A stretch of DNA of 64,000 nucleotides from Burkholderiaceae bacterium (lineage in GTDB: Bacteria; Pseudomonadota; Gammaproteobacteria; Burkholderiales; Burkholderiaceae_D): NCBI GenBank assembly GCA_031291325.1, contig JARLJG010000010.1:62001-126000 (forward strand), given 5' to 3'. Positions 34,920 to 43,298 of this stretch are shown piece by piece (the first letter of the stretch is position 1; the number at the start of each line of letters is the position of its first letter). The notes under the pieces are model-generated. The model ran no database searches. It was not told the DNA's origin and saw only the letters and a list, made by a program, of their open reading frames with translations. A program made the translations under genes and the position numbers.

Positions 34920-34973
34920 CTGCGCGCAGCCGCTTCTTGTCGATTTCTTGCCGATTGTCACGGCTGCGCGCAG
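34920..34973. repeat. 13-bp inverted repeat at the 3' end of sppA
   Basis: CTGCGCGCAGCCG (34920-34932) and its exact reverse complement CGGCTGCGCGCAG (34961-34973) flank 28 bases. The right arm codes for the last residues of SppA and runs up to its stop codon. There is no T-run. It may form a 3' hairpin that stabilises the sppA message or separates it from the convergent tetR gene. Confidence 0.55.
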
Positions 34974-36808
34974 AAACAATGCGTCACCGCCGTGAAAGGT
35001 TTGCGGGTTTCGGCGATTTCCGATAGCCAGCCCAAATCGTGGGCGACGCCGCGCGCGACCGATGGCGGCACGCCGGACTGCGCCAGTTTCCAGTCGAATT
35101 GGTCGTTCAAGACCTGGGCCACCTTGGTCTCGAATAGCCGCAGCACGCGGTCGAAGCCGTTCGGTTCGCGTTCGATATAGGTGACCCGGTAGCCATCGCC
35201 GAGCTTGGCGCGCTTGGCGGCGGAATCGAGCGCATCGCCATAACTGCCGATGGTGTCGATCAGGCCGCGTTCCTTCGCTTGTTCGCCGGTCCAGACCCGG
35301 CCTTGGGCGACGGCGTCGATTTTCTCCGGCGTGGTCTTGCGCGCTGCTGCCGCCTTGCTGGTGAAGTCGCCGTAGATATGCTCGATTTCCGCCTGCACCA
35401 GGTCGCGGAAGCGCGGGTCGAGCGGACGCATCGGATTGTAGCCGTCGCGCAGCCAGGTCGTGGTGACGCCGCCCGAGTGCACGCCGATCTTGTCGATTGC
35501 GCGGTCGGCAGTCGGCAACAACGCAAACACGCCGATGGAGCCGGTTATCGTGGCGGGATCGGCAATCACTTCGTCGGCGGACATCGAAATCCAGTAGCCG
35601 CCGGAAGCGGCGACGTCGCCCATCGAGACCACCACCGGCTTGCCGGCGGCGCGCGTCAGTTCCAGTTCGCGCCGGATCAATTCGGCGCCGAACGCGCTGC
35701 CGCCGGGCGAATCGACCCGCAGCACCACCGCCTTCACATGCTCGTCTTCGCGCGCCGAACGGATCAGGTTGGCAGTCGACAGGCCGCCGATCGATCCGGG
35801 GCCGGCATTGCCGTCGCTGATGTCGCCGGCAGCAATGACGACGGCGACCGCGTCGCCGATAAACTGCGGCTTTTGCTTGGACAGATAGTCGTCAAACGTG
35901 ATTTGCCGGAAAGAATGCGTCTTTTCGTCCTTGACGCCGCGCGCCAGCATCAATTGGCGCAATTCGTCGCGGGTCTTCAAGCCGTCCACCAGTTTGGCCG
36001 ACAACGCCACTTGGGCCAGGTCGCCGTGCGCGGCGCCGACCAATTGCGGCAGGTTGTCGATGACTTGCATGACGCCGCCGGCCGGCAGCTTGCGCGCCTT
36101 CTCGACGGTATCGGTGTAATTCTTCCACATGCCGTTATACAAGAAGGTCTCCGCCTCCAGCGCCGCAGGGGAAGGCGCATTGGCGATGAACGGCTCGGCG
36201 AAACTCTTGTAGGTGCCGACCCGCATCACGTTGACGGTGATGCCCAGCTTGTCGAGCGCGTCGCGGTAATAGTTGCGGTAGCCGCCGAATCCTTCCAGTT
36301 CGACCACGCCCATCGGATGCAGATAGATTTCGTCGGCATGCACCGCCAGGAAGTATTGGCGCTGGTCGTAGCCGGAACCCCAGGCGACCACCTTCTTGCC
36401 GCTCGCCCGGAAACGGTCGAGCGCGCTGCCGACATCGCGCAGCATCGGCATGCCGGCGCCCTGGAATTCGTCCAGCAACAAGACCGTGCTGCTGATTTTC
36501 GGATCCTTGGCAGCGGCGTCCAACACCTTCAACACGTCGCGCAACTGCACGTTTTCCTTGTCCTCGCCCTGCAATTGCGAGGTCAGCGTTTGCCGCACGC
36601 TGCCGGACTGCTGCTCGACCAGGCTGCCTTTGAAGTCGAGCAGCAAGACGGTCTTGTCCTCGATGCGCTTGCCGCTGCTGAACAGGGAAACGACCAGCAG
36701 CACGATAATTAACAGGAACAGCAGGTTCAGCAGGGCACGGCGGGTGGCGTCCAGCGAACGCCAGAGGATGCCAAACCAGCGACCCGGCGATACTTTGAAT
36801 GAAGACAT
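34958..36808 (-). CDS. sppA: Signal peptide peptidase SppA, 67K type
   Basis: SppA is an inner-membrane serine protease that degrades cleaved signal peptides. The 616-residue length is that of the double-domain (67K) form. One N-terminal membrane helix (about 27-43) is followed by two SppA-fold repeats. The general base Lys201 lies in 'VGTYKSFAEPF' in the first repeat, and the nucleophile Ser402 in 'GDVAASGGYWIS' in the second, as in E. coli. 'RVDSPGGSAFGAE' forms the oxyanion region. GGAG lies six bases before the ATG. Confidence 0.95.
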   Translation of the reverse strand: MSSFKVSPGRWFGILWRSLDATRRALLNLLFLLIIVLLVVSLFSSGKRIEDKTVLLLDFKGSLVEQQSGSVRQTLTSQLQGEDKENVQLRDVLKVLDAAAKDPKISSTVLLLDEFQGAGMPMLRDVGSALDRFRASGKKVVAWGSGYDQRQYFLAVHADEIYLHPMGVVELEGFGGYRNYYRDALDKLGITVNVMRVGTYKSFAEPFIANAPSPAALEAETFLYNGMWKNYTDTVEKARKLPAGGVMQVIDNLPQLVGAAHGDLAQVALSAKLVDGLKTRDELRQLMLARGVKDEKTHSFRQITFDDYLSKQKPQFIGDAVAVVIAAGDISDGNAGPGSIGGLSTANLIRSAREDEHVKAVVLRVDSPGGSAFGAELIRRELELTRAAGKPVVVSMGDVAASGGYWISMSADEVIADPATITGSIGVFALLPTADRAIDKIGVHSGGVTTTWLRDGYNPMRPLDPRFRDLVQAEIEHIYGDFTSKAAAARKTTPEKIDAVAQGRVWTGEQAKERGLIDTIGSYGDALDSAAKRAKLGDGYRVTYIEREPNGFDRVLRLFETKVAQVLNDQFDWKLAQSGVPPSVARGVAHDLGWLSEIAETRKPFTAVTHCFCAQP

Positions 36809-36890
36809 CGATGCTCCATGGAGAAGAGGGAACTGCAGATACAGTTATTATAAGTTGTAACCGGCGGTTCGGAAATTACCGCGCCTTAAT

Positions 36891-38315
36891 TCACTCCGCG
36901 CGCTGCAAGGCGCCGCGACTGACGCTTTCGCCATCGTGCGCGCGCAGCGTCCAAAACGATAGCGAAGACAAGATGGTCAGGCCGCCCAGCGTCAGGAAGG
37001 CATAATGCAGCGCGCCGGTGACGGCGATGCGATCGCTTTGCGGCAGATTACCCAGATACCAGGCGGCAATCAGCGTGCCGCAAGCCAGGCCGAAGCTCAT
37101 CGACATTTGCTGCAGCGAGCTGGCAATGGTGCTGGCCATGCTGGAGTCCGCCGTCTCGATATCGGCATATGCCATCGTATTCATGCTGGAAAACTGCAGG
37201 GAATTGAAAAATCCCATCGTCAGGCTGAGCAGCACGATCATGGCGATCGGCGTGCCGGGATTCACCAGCGCAAACATGCCGATGGTGCAACCGATCATTA
37301 CCGTGTTGACGATCAATACCTGCCGATAGCCGAAGCGCGCCAACACGCGCGCGGAAAGAAATTTCATCCCCATCGCGGCGGCAGCCGATGGCATCATCAT
37401 CAGGCCGGATTGCCAGGCCGGCATCCCCAGGCCCAATTGATAGAGCAGCGGCAACATGAAGGGCAGGCCGCCGACGCCAAGCCGGGTCACGAAGCCGCCG
37501 ACCACCGACACGCGAAAAGTGCGCACCTTGAACAGCGCCAGACGCAGCAGCGGGAACTCGGTCTGCGCGGCATGCCAGCCGTAGCCGAGCAACAGGCAGA
37601 CCGATATGCCGAACATGATCGCGGTCGATGTGATATCGAGTTGATGCTCGCCGAAGATTTCCAGCAGCCAGGAAAGCAGCGCGGTGCCGCTGCCGAATAA
37701 AATCAAGCCGATCACGTCCAGCGGGCGCGGCTCGTCGCCGTGGTAATCGGGCATATGGCGCTGGATCAAGATCAGCGCCGCCAGGCCGACCGGCACGTTG
37801 ACGAAGAAAATTTCGCGCCAGGACAGCCAATGCACGATCACGCCGCCGACCGTGGGGCCGAGCAGCGGGCCGATCAGCGCCGGGATGATGACGAAGTTCA
37901 TCGCCCTCAATAGTTCCGATTTGGGAAAGGTGCGGACGATGGTCAGCCGCCCGACCGGCATCATCATCGCCGCCCCGATGCCTTGCAGGATGCGCGCTGC
38001 GACCAGCATCGGCGGGTTGATCGAAATGCCGCACAGGATCGATGAAAAGGTGAAGATGGCGACGGCAGTGGCAAATACGCGCCGCGTGCCGAAGCGGTCG
38101 GCGATCCAGCCGCTGACCGGAATGCATACCGCCAGGCTCAGGATATAACTGGTTACCACCGCTTTCAGGCTCAACGGCGTCACATGCAGGCTGGCGGCCA
38201 TGGTCGGCACGGCGGTATTGACGATGGTCGAGTCCAGTTGCTCCATGAAAAGCGCGGTGGCAACCACCCACGGAAGGTAGCGCTTGACGTTGGGATTGAT
38301 CAGCGGGTCTTGCAT
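36891..38315 (-). CDS. MFS drug exporter of the DHA2 (14-TM) family, MdtD-like
   Basis: A 474-residue proton-antiport exporter of the major facilitator superfamily, DHA2 group. It has about 14 membrane helices, motif C-like 'GPLLGPTVGGVIVHW' and the N-terminal 'FMEQLDSTIVNTAVPTMAASL' typical of EmrB/MdtD. It lacks an adjacent membrane-fusion partner, so it probably works alone across the inner membrane. No ribosome site is obvious before the ATG. The substrate is unknown. Confidence 0.9.
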   Translation of the reverse strand: MQDPLINPNVKRYLPWVVATALFMEQLDSTIVNTAVPTMAASLHVTPLSLKAVVTSYILSLAVCIPVSGWIADRFGTRRVFATAVAIFTFSSILCGISINPPMLVAARILQGIGAAMMMPVGRLTIVRTFPKSELLRAMNFVIIPALIGPLLGPTVGGVIVHWLSWREIFFVNVPVGLAALILIQRHMPDYHGDEPRPLDVIGLILFGSGTALLSWLLEIFGEHQLDITSTAIMFGISVCLLLGYGWHAAQTEFPLLRLALFKVRTFRVSVVGGFVTRLGVGGLPFMLPLLYQLGLGMPAWQSGLMMMPSAAAAMGMKFLSARVLARFGYRQVLIVNTVMIGCTIGMFALVNPGTPIAMIVLLSLTMGFFNSLQFSSMNTMAYADIETADSSMASTIASSLQQMSMSFGLACGTLIAAWYLGNLPQSDRIAVTGALHYAFLTLGGLTILSSLSFWTLRAHDGESVSRGALQRAE

Positions 38316-38523
38316 TTAGCGAAACAATGATCGACTTAGGTCATCGAGCGCAGCGTGCGGCATAAGAAGGGAAGCGGTAATTTGATCCATGGGGAAGAGC
38401 ACGTCAAACAATAAATTGTCCAATCTCGCCGACATTTTGGTGCGAGCGGTTTGCAGATGGAATTGGGCCGGAAGCATGCGGACGTATTGTAGGGTATTCG
38501 GCGCAAATGCGTTTTGCGATCCG

Positions 38524-38558
38524 AAAAAAGCCGGTTGCAGAGACATCTGCAACCGGCT
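38524..38558 (-). terminator. Rho-independent terminator of the WXXGXW gene
   Basis: AGCCGGTTGCAG (38529-38540) and CTGCAACCGGCT (38547-38558) form a perfect 12-base stem with a six-base loop. On the minus strand the stem is followed directly by six T (38529-38524). It lies 18 bases downstream of the stop codon of the WXXGXW-repeat gene. Confidence 0.9.
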
Positions 38559-38575
38559 ACGCGCGATTTGCGCGA

Positions 38576-39685
38576 TTATTTTTCGTGATGATCGTCGTGC
38601 TGGGCGGGATGCGGTGCGCTTTGTTGATGCGGTTGTTCGCGCATTGGTTGCGGTCCCGGCGCGTTCTGTTGCATCGGCCGCGGCGCTGTGTACTGTTGCG
38701 GCGCCGCGTATTGTTGTTGAGGCATGGCCGGTTGACGTTGCACATAGGCATTCTGCGGCGCAGGCGCGGACCTTTGCTGCTCCTGCTGCCATGGGCGCGC
38801 GACGGGTTGTGGTGACGGATTCGCCTGGTATCGAGGTTGCGGCGCAACGGTTGGCGAAGGCGTTGACTGCGAACGTTGCGCGTAAGGGGTTGCTGCCGGT
38901 TGATTCATCGTTCTTTGCTGTAGCTGCTGCGGTTGCTGTTGTGGCTGCTGTTGCTGCTGTTGCTGCTGTTGCGGCCGGGCAGCAACGATATTGGCGGAGT
39001 TAAATCTGCCTGGTTCAGGTGTAGCTGCTATTCTCGGGATGCCCCGATTGATCGATGCGCGTAGTTCGGGATTGCCGCGTGCCGATTGCTCGTGCTGCAG
39101 CTGTTGCGGTGTCGGGTTGGAATGCGGCATGTTCGCAACGCTCAGTTCGGCTCTGGTCGGCTGCAAACGAACGCCGCCGTTGCCGCCGTTATAGCTGACG
39201 CGATTGACCGACGTATTGTTGACGACCGTCGTGTTGTAGACATTCGTCACGCGCACGTTGCTGATGTTATTGACGCTGCGGTTGTAGGCAAAGCCGCCGT
39301 GATCCCAGTGACCGCCCTCGTAGCCGACGCCGACGTAACCGAAGCCGTAGTTGATCCCGCCGTAGTAGCCGATATGCGTGCCCCAATAGCCGCGATGCCA
39401 GGCATAAGCGCCGTCGTACCAGCCCCAATAGCCGGGCGTCCATAAGGCTCCTTCATAAGGCGCGAGAACCCAGGTGCCCGGCACCCAATAGTAATCGTCG
39501 TCATCGTCGCTCCACGCCCAGTATCCGGGCGTCCACATGTAACCGTCGCCCGGGATGGGAGGTTGCACGTAAACCGGCAGCGGCGGCGGGGCGACATCGA
39601 CCGACACTGAAATGTCCGCATGGGCAAATAGTGGAACCGCGATTGCGGCAACTGCAAGCGTCATGCGAGAAAGAAATGATTTCAC
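38576..39685 (-). CDS. WXXGXW-repeat exported protein with poly-Gln tail
   Basis: A 369-residue secreted or periplasmic protein with a signal peptide (cleavage near residue 23, 'FAHA|DIS'). Three to four aromatic W-x-x-G-x-W units follow at about 49-100 ('MWTPGYWAW', 'YWVPGTW', 'LWTPGYWGW'), then a Gly/Tyr/Asn-rich stretch and a C-terminal half dominated by Gln and Pro, including a Gln tract at 239-257. The WXXGXW family has no known function but is common in betaproteobacterial envelopes. The start is a GTG with AAAGGA seven bases upstream. Confidence 0.85.
   Translation of the reverse strand: MKSFLSRMTLAVAAIAVPLFAHADISVSVDVAPPPLPVYVQPPIPGDGYMWTPGYWAWSDDDDDYYWVPGTWVLAPYEGALWTPGYWGWYDGAYAWHRGYWGTHIGYYGGINYGFGYVGVGYEGGHWDHGGFAYNRSVNNISNVRVTNVYNTTVVNNTSVNRVSYNGGNGGVRLQPTRAELSVANMPHSNPTPQQLQHEQSARGNPELRASINRGIPRIAATPEPGRFNSANIVAARPQQQQQQQQQPQQQPQQLQQRTMNQPAATPYAQRSQSTPSPTVAPQPRYQANPSPQPVARPWQQEQQRSAPAPQNAYVQRQPAMPQQQYAAPQQYTAPRPMQQNAPGPQPMREQPHQQSAPHPAQHDDHHEK
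38915..38971. repeat. CAG/CAA microsatellite-like tract
   Basis: These 57 bases encode residues 239-257 of the WXXGXW protein, 16 of 19 of them Gln, using mixed CAA and CAG codons on the minus strand. Trinucleotide tracts of this type tend to vary in length by slippage, always in frame. Confidence 0.7.
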
Positions 39686-40045
39686 GGAAGTTCCTTTCGC
39701 GTCGCGATGGGCGACAACAAATATGCTGGTTTCAAGTTATTGAAGCGATCGAAACGTTCTTGAATTGGGTGCAAATGACATATTGCGTGTTTTCATCTTT
39801 TCAAGTTTGACGTCACTGTCGAACGGATTGTTCCTGTGCGCGTTGCATGTTTTGTTGCGCACTTTGTCATGAAGCGCTTGAGCCCATGTGTGCGTTGACG
39901 ATGGTTACATCATGAAACAAATTCGTTGCATGGCGGTCTCCCCAAGGCGGGTGCCAGAGAAAAAAGAGTGGGCTATCAGCGATAATTTCTTGCCAACTAA
40001 ATTAGATCGAGCACATGGCTGATTCAATGAGCGCCCAAAATAATC
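39686..40045. other. Divergent intergenic region between WXXGXW gene and marR
   Basis: About 360 bases without a supported gene. It contains a moderately AT-rich middle (39720-39800) for the leftward gene's promoter and leads into the marR promoter at 40046-40074. An in-frame ATG at 40015 could extend MarR upstream, but the codons between are AT-rich and unlike the rest of the gene. Confidence 0.4.
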
Positions 40046-40074
40046 TTGAAATAAATAGTTTCGTAATGTACTAT
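40046..40074 (+). promoter_or_regulatory. Sigma-70 promoter and possible MarR operator
   Basis: TTGAAA (40046-40051), a 17-base spacer, then TACTAT (40069-40074). Inside it, ATAGT (40056-40060) and ACTAT (40070-40074) form an inverted repeat, so an autoregulatory MarR dimer could bind over the promoter. Predicted transcription starts at about 40081, the ATG itself. Confidence 0.5.
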
Positions 40075-40080
40075 ATTAAA

Positions 40081-40593
40081 ATGAACAGTTCAAAACGATA
40101 CACACATAGCGAAAAAGAGCAACATGTCGAGCGCGCGCACCAACGTGCGGTAGGCGAGCCGCTTGGAGATGTTAGATTATCAATATTGATTAAGCATAAT
40201 GCGGGGCTTTTGAGCGATCTGATGAATAAGGCTCTGGAGCCGTATGGCATCAGCAGTGTCGGCTATATTGCCATGATGGCACTTTATGGAACGCCAGACA
40301 ATCTCGCCAATCCGTCCGATATCTGTCAGGCATCCAGCGAAACGCGCAGCAACATGACCCGCATTGTCGACGAGTTGGTCGAGAAGGGTTTGATCAAACG
40401 GGTTCCCAACCAGGACGACCGGCGTCGCGTCGATCTGTCGTTGACCCCGGCGGGGGATGATTTGTTGCGGGTCGTCGTGCCGATCATCCGAAAAAGCAAT
40501 GAAGCGGTATTCAGCGTATTTAGTTCGGAAACGAAAGCAATATTCGAGGCCGATATGCTCAGGTTGAAGAATGCGCTTGAGTCTCGCCTGTAA
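40081..40593 (+). CDS. MarR-family transcriptional regulator
   Basis: A 170-residue winged-helix repressor of the MarR family. The DNA-binding core is 'SDICQASSETRSNMTRIVDELVEKGLIKRVPNQDDRRRVDLSLTPAGDDLL', with the DxRxxx wing intact. It is the first gene before a tripartite efflux operon in the same direction (49 bases to the outer-membrane gene), so it most likely represses that operon until a toxic ligand binds. The start is uncertain: I use ATG 40081, which would be leaderless; ATG 40015 would add 22 residues. Confidence 0.85.
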   Translation: MNSSKRYTHSEKEQHVERAHQRAVGEPLGDVRLSILIKHNAGLLSDLMNKALEPYGISSVGYIAMMALYGTPDNLANPSDICQASSETRSNMTRIVDELVEKGLIKRVPNQDDRRRVDLSLTPAGDDLLRVVVPIIRKSNEAVFSVFSSETKAIFEADMLRLKNALESRL

Positions 40594-40642
40594 TTTTTGA
40601 TTCTAAATTTTAATTCTAAATTTTTATCTAAATGGTTCAAAA

Positions 40643-42136
40643 ATGAATAATCAATCGATGAATCATATTGAGTCACCTCGCACTGGGTTGCTGCCCTTGG
40701 TGCTGGCAGCGATGCTGTTGATAGCCGGATGTGCTGGATTGCCGGCCGCCGACCAGGCTCCCGCGTTGCGCGCGCCGCAGACAAGCGATTTTTCTCCGGG
40801 CAACGATGGCCGCTGGCCGGTGGCAAGTTGGTGGACCGAATTCAACGATCCGCAACTGGAGGCGCTGGTGAACCAGGCTTTGCGCAATTCGCCTAGCATG
40901 GCGGTGGTCCAGGCCCGCATCACGCAGGCAAATGCGCAAGCGCATGGGGTCTCGGCCAATGCCGGCGTCAACCTGGCGGCGGATGCATCGGTTACGCGCG
41001 AATTGTATTCGGCCAATAGTTTCTATCCAGCACCGATTGCCGGTTCCACCCTGAACGACGGCAGCGTGGCGCTGAATTTTTCGTACGATGTCGATTGGTG
41101 GGGGCGCAACCGCGACCTGCTGACTGCGGCTCTCGGGCGCAGCGCTGCAGCCGAGGCCGAGGCTGCCGGCGCGGCGGCGTCCCTGTCTGCTGCCGTGGCG
41201 AACGCCTATTTTCAATGGCAGACCATGAATGCGCGCATCCAGTTGCAAGACAAGATTGAAGTGCAGCGCAAACGCTTGGTGGAACTGGAAGCGCGCCGCG
41301 TCAAGACCGGCCTCACCGCCGGCGACAGCCTGACACCGCTGCAAGCGGATGCCGCGTTGCCGCGCCAGACCAGGGTGCAATTGGAGACGCAACGGGATCA
41401 ACTGTATTACCAGATCAAGTCCCTGGTCGGCGGCGAGCATTTCCCGGAAAACCTGCATGCGCAAACCCTGCCGCTGGCCGAAGGCGGCCTGCCGGTCAAT
41501 CTGCCGCTCGATCTGCTGGCGCGCCGTGCCGATATCGCTGCAGCGCGCGACCGCGTGCAAGCGTCCTTGCAGGAGGTCGAGGCGGCGCGCGCGGAGTTTT
41601 ACCCCGATCTGAACCTGAGCGCATTCATCGGCTTTACCAGTTTGTCCATGCCCAGCCTGTTTCACGGCGACAGCCGCACGCAAGGCGTTACGCCGGCGCT
41701 GCATTTGCCGCTTTTCGATGCCGGGCGTCTGCGCGCAAATCTGGAAAGCAATCGTGCCGAGGTCGAGTTGGCGGTGGCGCAATACGATCAAACCGTTCAA
41801 ACCGCAGTCGGCGAAGTCAACGACGCCGCCGTCAAATTGAAAGGCGCGCAGCATGAACACACCTCGTTGGCAACGCAGATCGCCGCGCGCCAACGCGAAC
41901 TGGTCAGCGCGCAGCGCCGCGTCTACACCGGGCTGGCCGATGGCCGCGACCTGGCGCGCGACCAGCTCAACCTGTTGGCCTTGAACGACCAGGAACTGGT
42001 GCGGCAACAACGGGCATTGAGCGCGCAGATCGAATTGACCAAGGCGCTCGGCGGCGGCTACCAAGATACCGGCGCTTCCGCGAAGAACAAGACGACTCAG
42101 ATTACCGATACGGAGATACTCCATGAACAACCCTAA
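40643..42136 (+). CDS. Outer-membrane efflux lipoprotein (NodT/OprM type)
   Basis: The outer-membrane channel of the tripartite exporter. The 497-residue protein has a signal peptide and lipobox (LLIAGC, Cys30), then two OEP repeats with the usual 'WWTEFNDPQLEALVNQALRNSPSM' start, 'SYDVDWWGRNRDLL' and 'LARRADIAAARDRVQASLQEVEAARAEFYPDLNLSAFIGF'. It forms a trimeric beta-barrel/alpha-barrel duct. It overlaps the EmrA-like gene by 14 bases. NodT-family channels commonly pair with EmrAB-type pumps in betaproteobacteria. Confidence 0.93.
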   Translation: MNNQSMNHIESPRTGLLPLVLAAMLLIAGCAGLPAADQAPALRAPQTSDFSPGNDGRWPVASWWTEFNDPQLEALVNQALRNSPSMAVVQARITQANAQAHGVSANAGVNLAADASVTRELYSANSFYPAPIAGSTLNDGSVALNFSYDVDWWGRNRDLLTAALGRSAAAEAEAAGAAASLSAAVANAYFQWQTMNARIQLQDKIEVQRKRLVELEARRVKTGLTAGDSLTPLQADAALPRQTRVQLETQRDQLYYQIKSLVGGEHFPENLHAQTLPLAEGGLPVNLPLDLLARRADIAAARDRVQASLQEVEAARAEFYPDLNLSAFIGFTSLSMPSLFHGDSRTQGVTPALHLPLFDAGRLRANLESNRAEVELAVAQYDQTVQTAVGEVNDAAVKLKGAQHEHTSLATQIAARQRELVSAQRRVYTGLADGRDLARDQLNLLALNDQELVRQQRALSAQIELTKALGGGYQDTGASAKNKTTQITDTEILHEQP

Positions 42137-43298
42137 TCCGCCGGCAGCTGCGCAGACGCCCGCCAACCGTGGCCGCGCCAAGGCACTGACCATCATCGCG
42201 CTAACCTTTGCCGCGATCGCCGCCGCCTACGGCGCGTATTACCTGCTCTACGCGCGCTATCATGAAGAAACCGACGACGCCTATGTCGGCGGCAACCTGG
42301 TGTACGTCAATTCGCTGGTGAGCGGCACCGTGGTCGGCATCGGCGCCGACGACAATCAGCCGGTCAAGGCCGGCCAATCGCTGATCCGCCTGGACCATGC
42401 CGACAGCGTGGTCGGGCTGGCCGACGCCGAAGCGCGCCTGGGCGAAACGGTGCGCCAGATCCGCCAGCAATTTCGCGCGGTCGATGAAGCGGCGGCAGTG
42501 CTGGAACAGCGCAAGTCCGACCTGGCGCGCGTCACCGACGACTTGAGCCGCCGCACACCGCTGGCCGGCACCGATTCCGAATCGGGCGAAGACCTGGCCC
42601 ATGCGCGCGCGGCGGTGGTAACTGCCAAGGATGCCTACACGGTCGCGCAAAAACAGTTGGCCTCGGCCCGCGTCGCCGTCGACGGCACCACGCTGCGCCA
42701 GCATCCGAGCCTGTTGCGCGCGCGCGCCGCCTACCTGCAAGCCTACCTGGCCGCGCAGCGCAACGATATCCCGGCGCCGATCGACGGCTTCGTCGCGCGC
42801 CGCTCGGTGCAGGTCGGGCAGCGCGTCGCGCCCGGCAATGCGCTGATGGCGGTGGTGCCGCTGTCGGGCGTGTGGATCGACGCCAACGTCAAGGAACCGC
42901 AATTGCGCGCGATCCGTGTCGGCCAGCCGGCCACCGTCAGCGCCGATGTCTATGGCAGCCATGTCGAATACCACGGCAAGGTGGCCGGCATCGCAGCCGG
43001 CACCGGCGGCGCCTTTTCGCTGTTGCCGCCGCAAAACGCAACCGGCAACTGGATCAAGGTGGTGCAGCGGGTGCCGGTGCGCATCGCGCTCGATCCGGCC
43101 GAATTGAAGGAACATCCGCTGCGCGTCGGTTTGTCGACGGTGGTCGAGATCGATACCCACAACCGCGACGGCTCGGTCTTGACCGCGCTGCCGCTGGCGG
43201 ATGCCTCGCTGGACACGCCGGTCTACGACGCGTTTTTGAAAGCGGCGAACACCAAGGCTGACGCCATCATCGCGCGCGAAGCGGGGCACGACGAATGA
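42123..43298 (+). CDS. emrA: EmrA-like membrane-fusion protein
   Basis: The periplasmic adaptor of the exporter, 391 residues. One membrane helix (about 21-41) is followed by HlyD/EmrA features: 'EETDDAYVGGNLVYVNSLVSGTV' (first half of the lipoyl domain), a helical hairpin (about 95-190), and 'IPAPIDGFVARRSVQVGQRVAPGNALMAVVPL' (second half of the lipoyl domain), then a beta-barrel region. It links EmrB in the inner membrane to the NodT-type channel. It overlaps emrB by ATGA. Confidence 0.94.
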   Translation: MNNPNPPAAAQTPANRGRAKALTIIALTFAAIAAAYGAYYLLYARYHEETDDAYVGGNLVYVNSLVSGTVVGIGADDNQPVKAGQSLIRLDHADSVVGLADAEARLGETVRQIRQQFRAVDEAAAVLEQRKSDLARVTDDLSRRTPLAGTDSESGEDLAHARAAVVTAKDAYTVAQKQLASARVAVDGTTLRQHPSLLRARAAYLQAYLAAQRNDIPAPIDGFVARRSVQVGQRVAPGNALMAVVPLSGVWIDANVKEPQLRAIRVGQPATVSADVYGSHVEYHGKVAGIAAGTGGAFSLLPPQNATGNWIKVVQRVPVRIALDPAELKEHPLRVGLSTVVEIDTHNRDGSVLTALPLADASLDTPVYDAFLKAANTKADAIIAREAGHDE

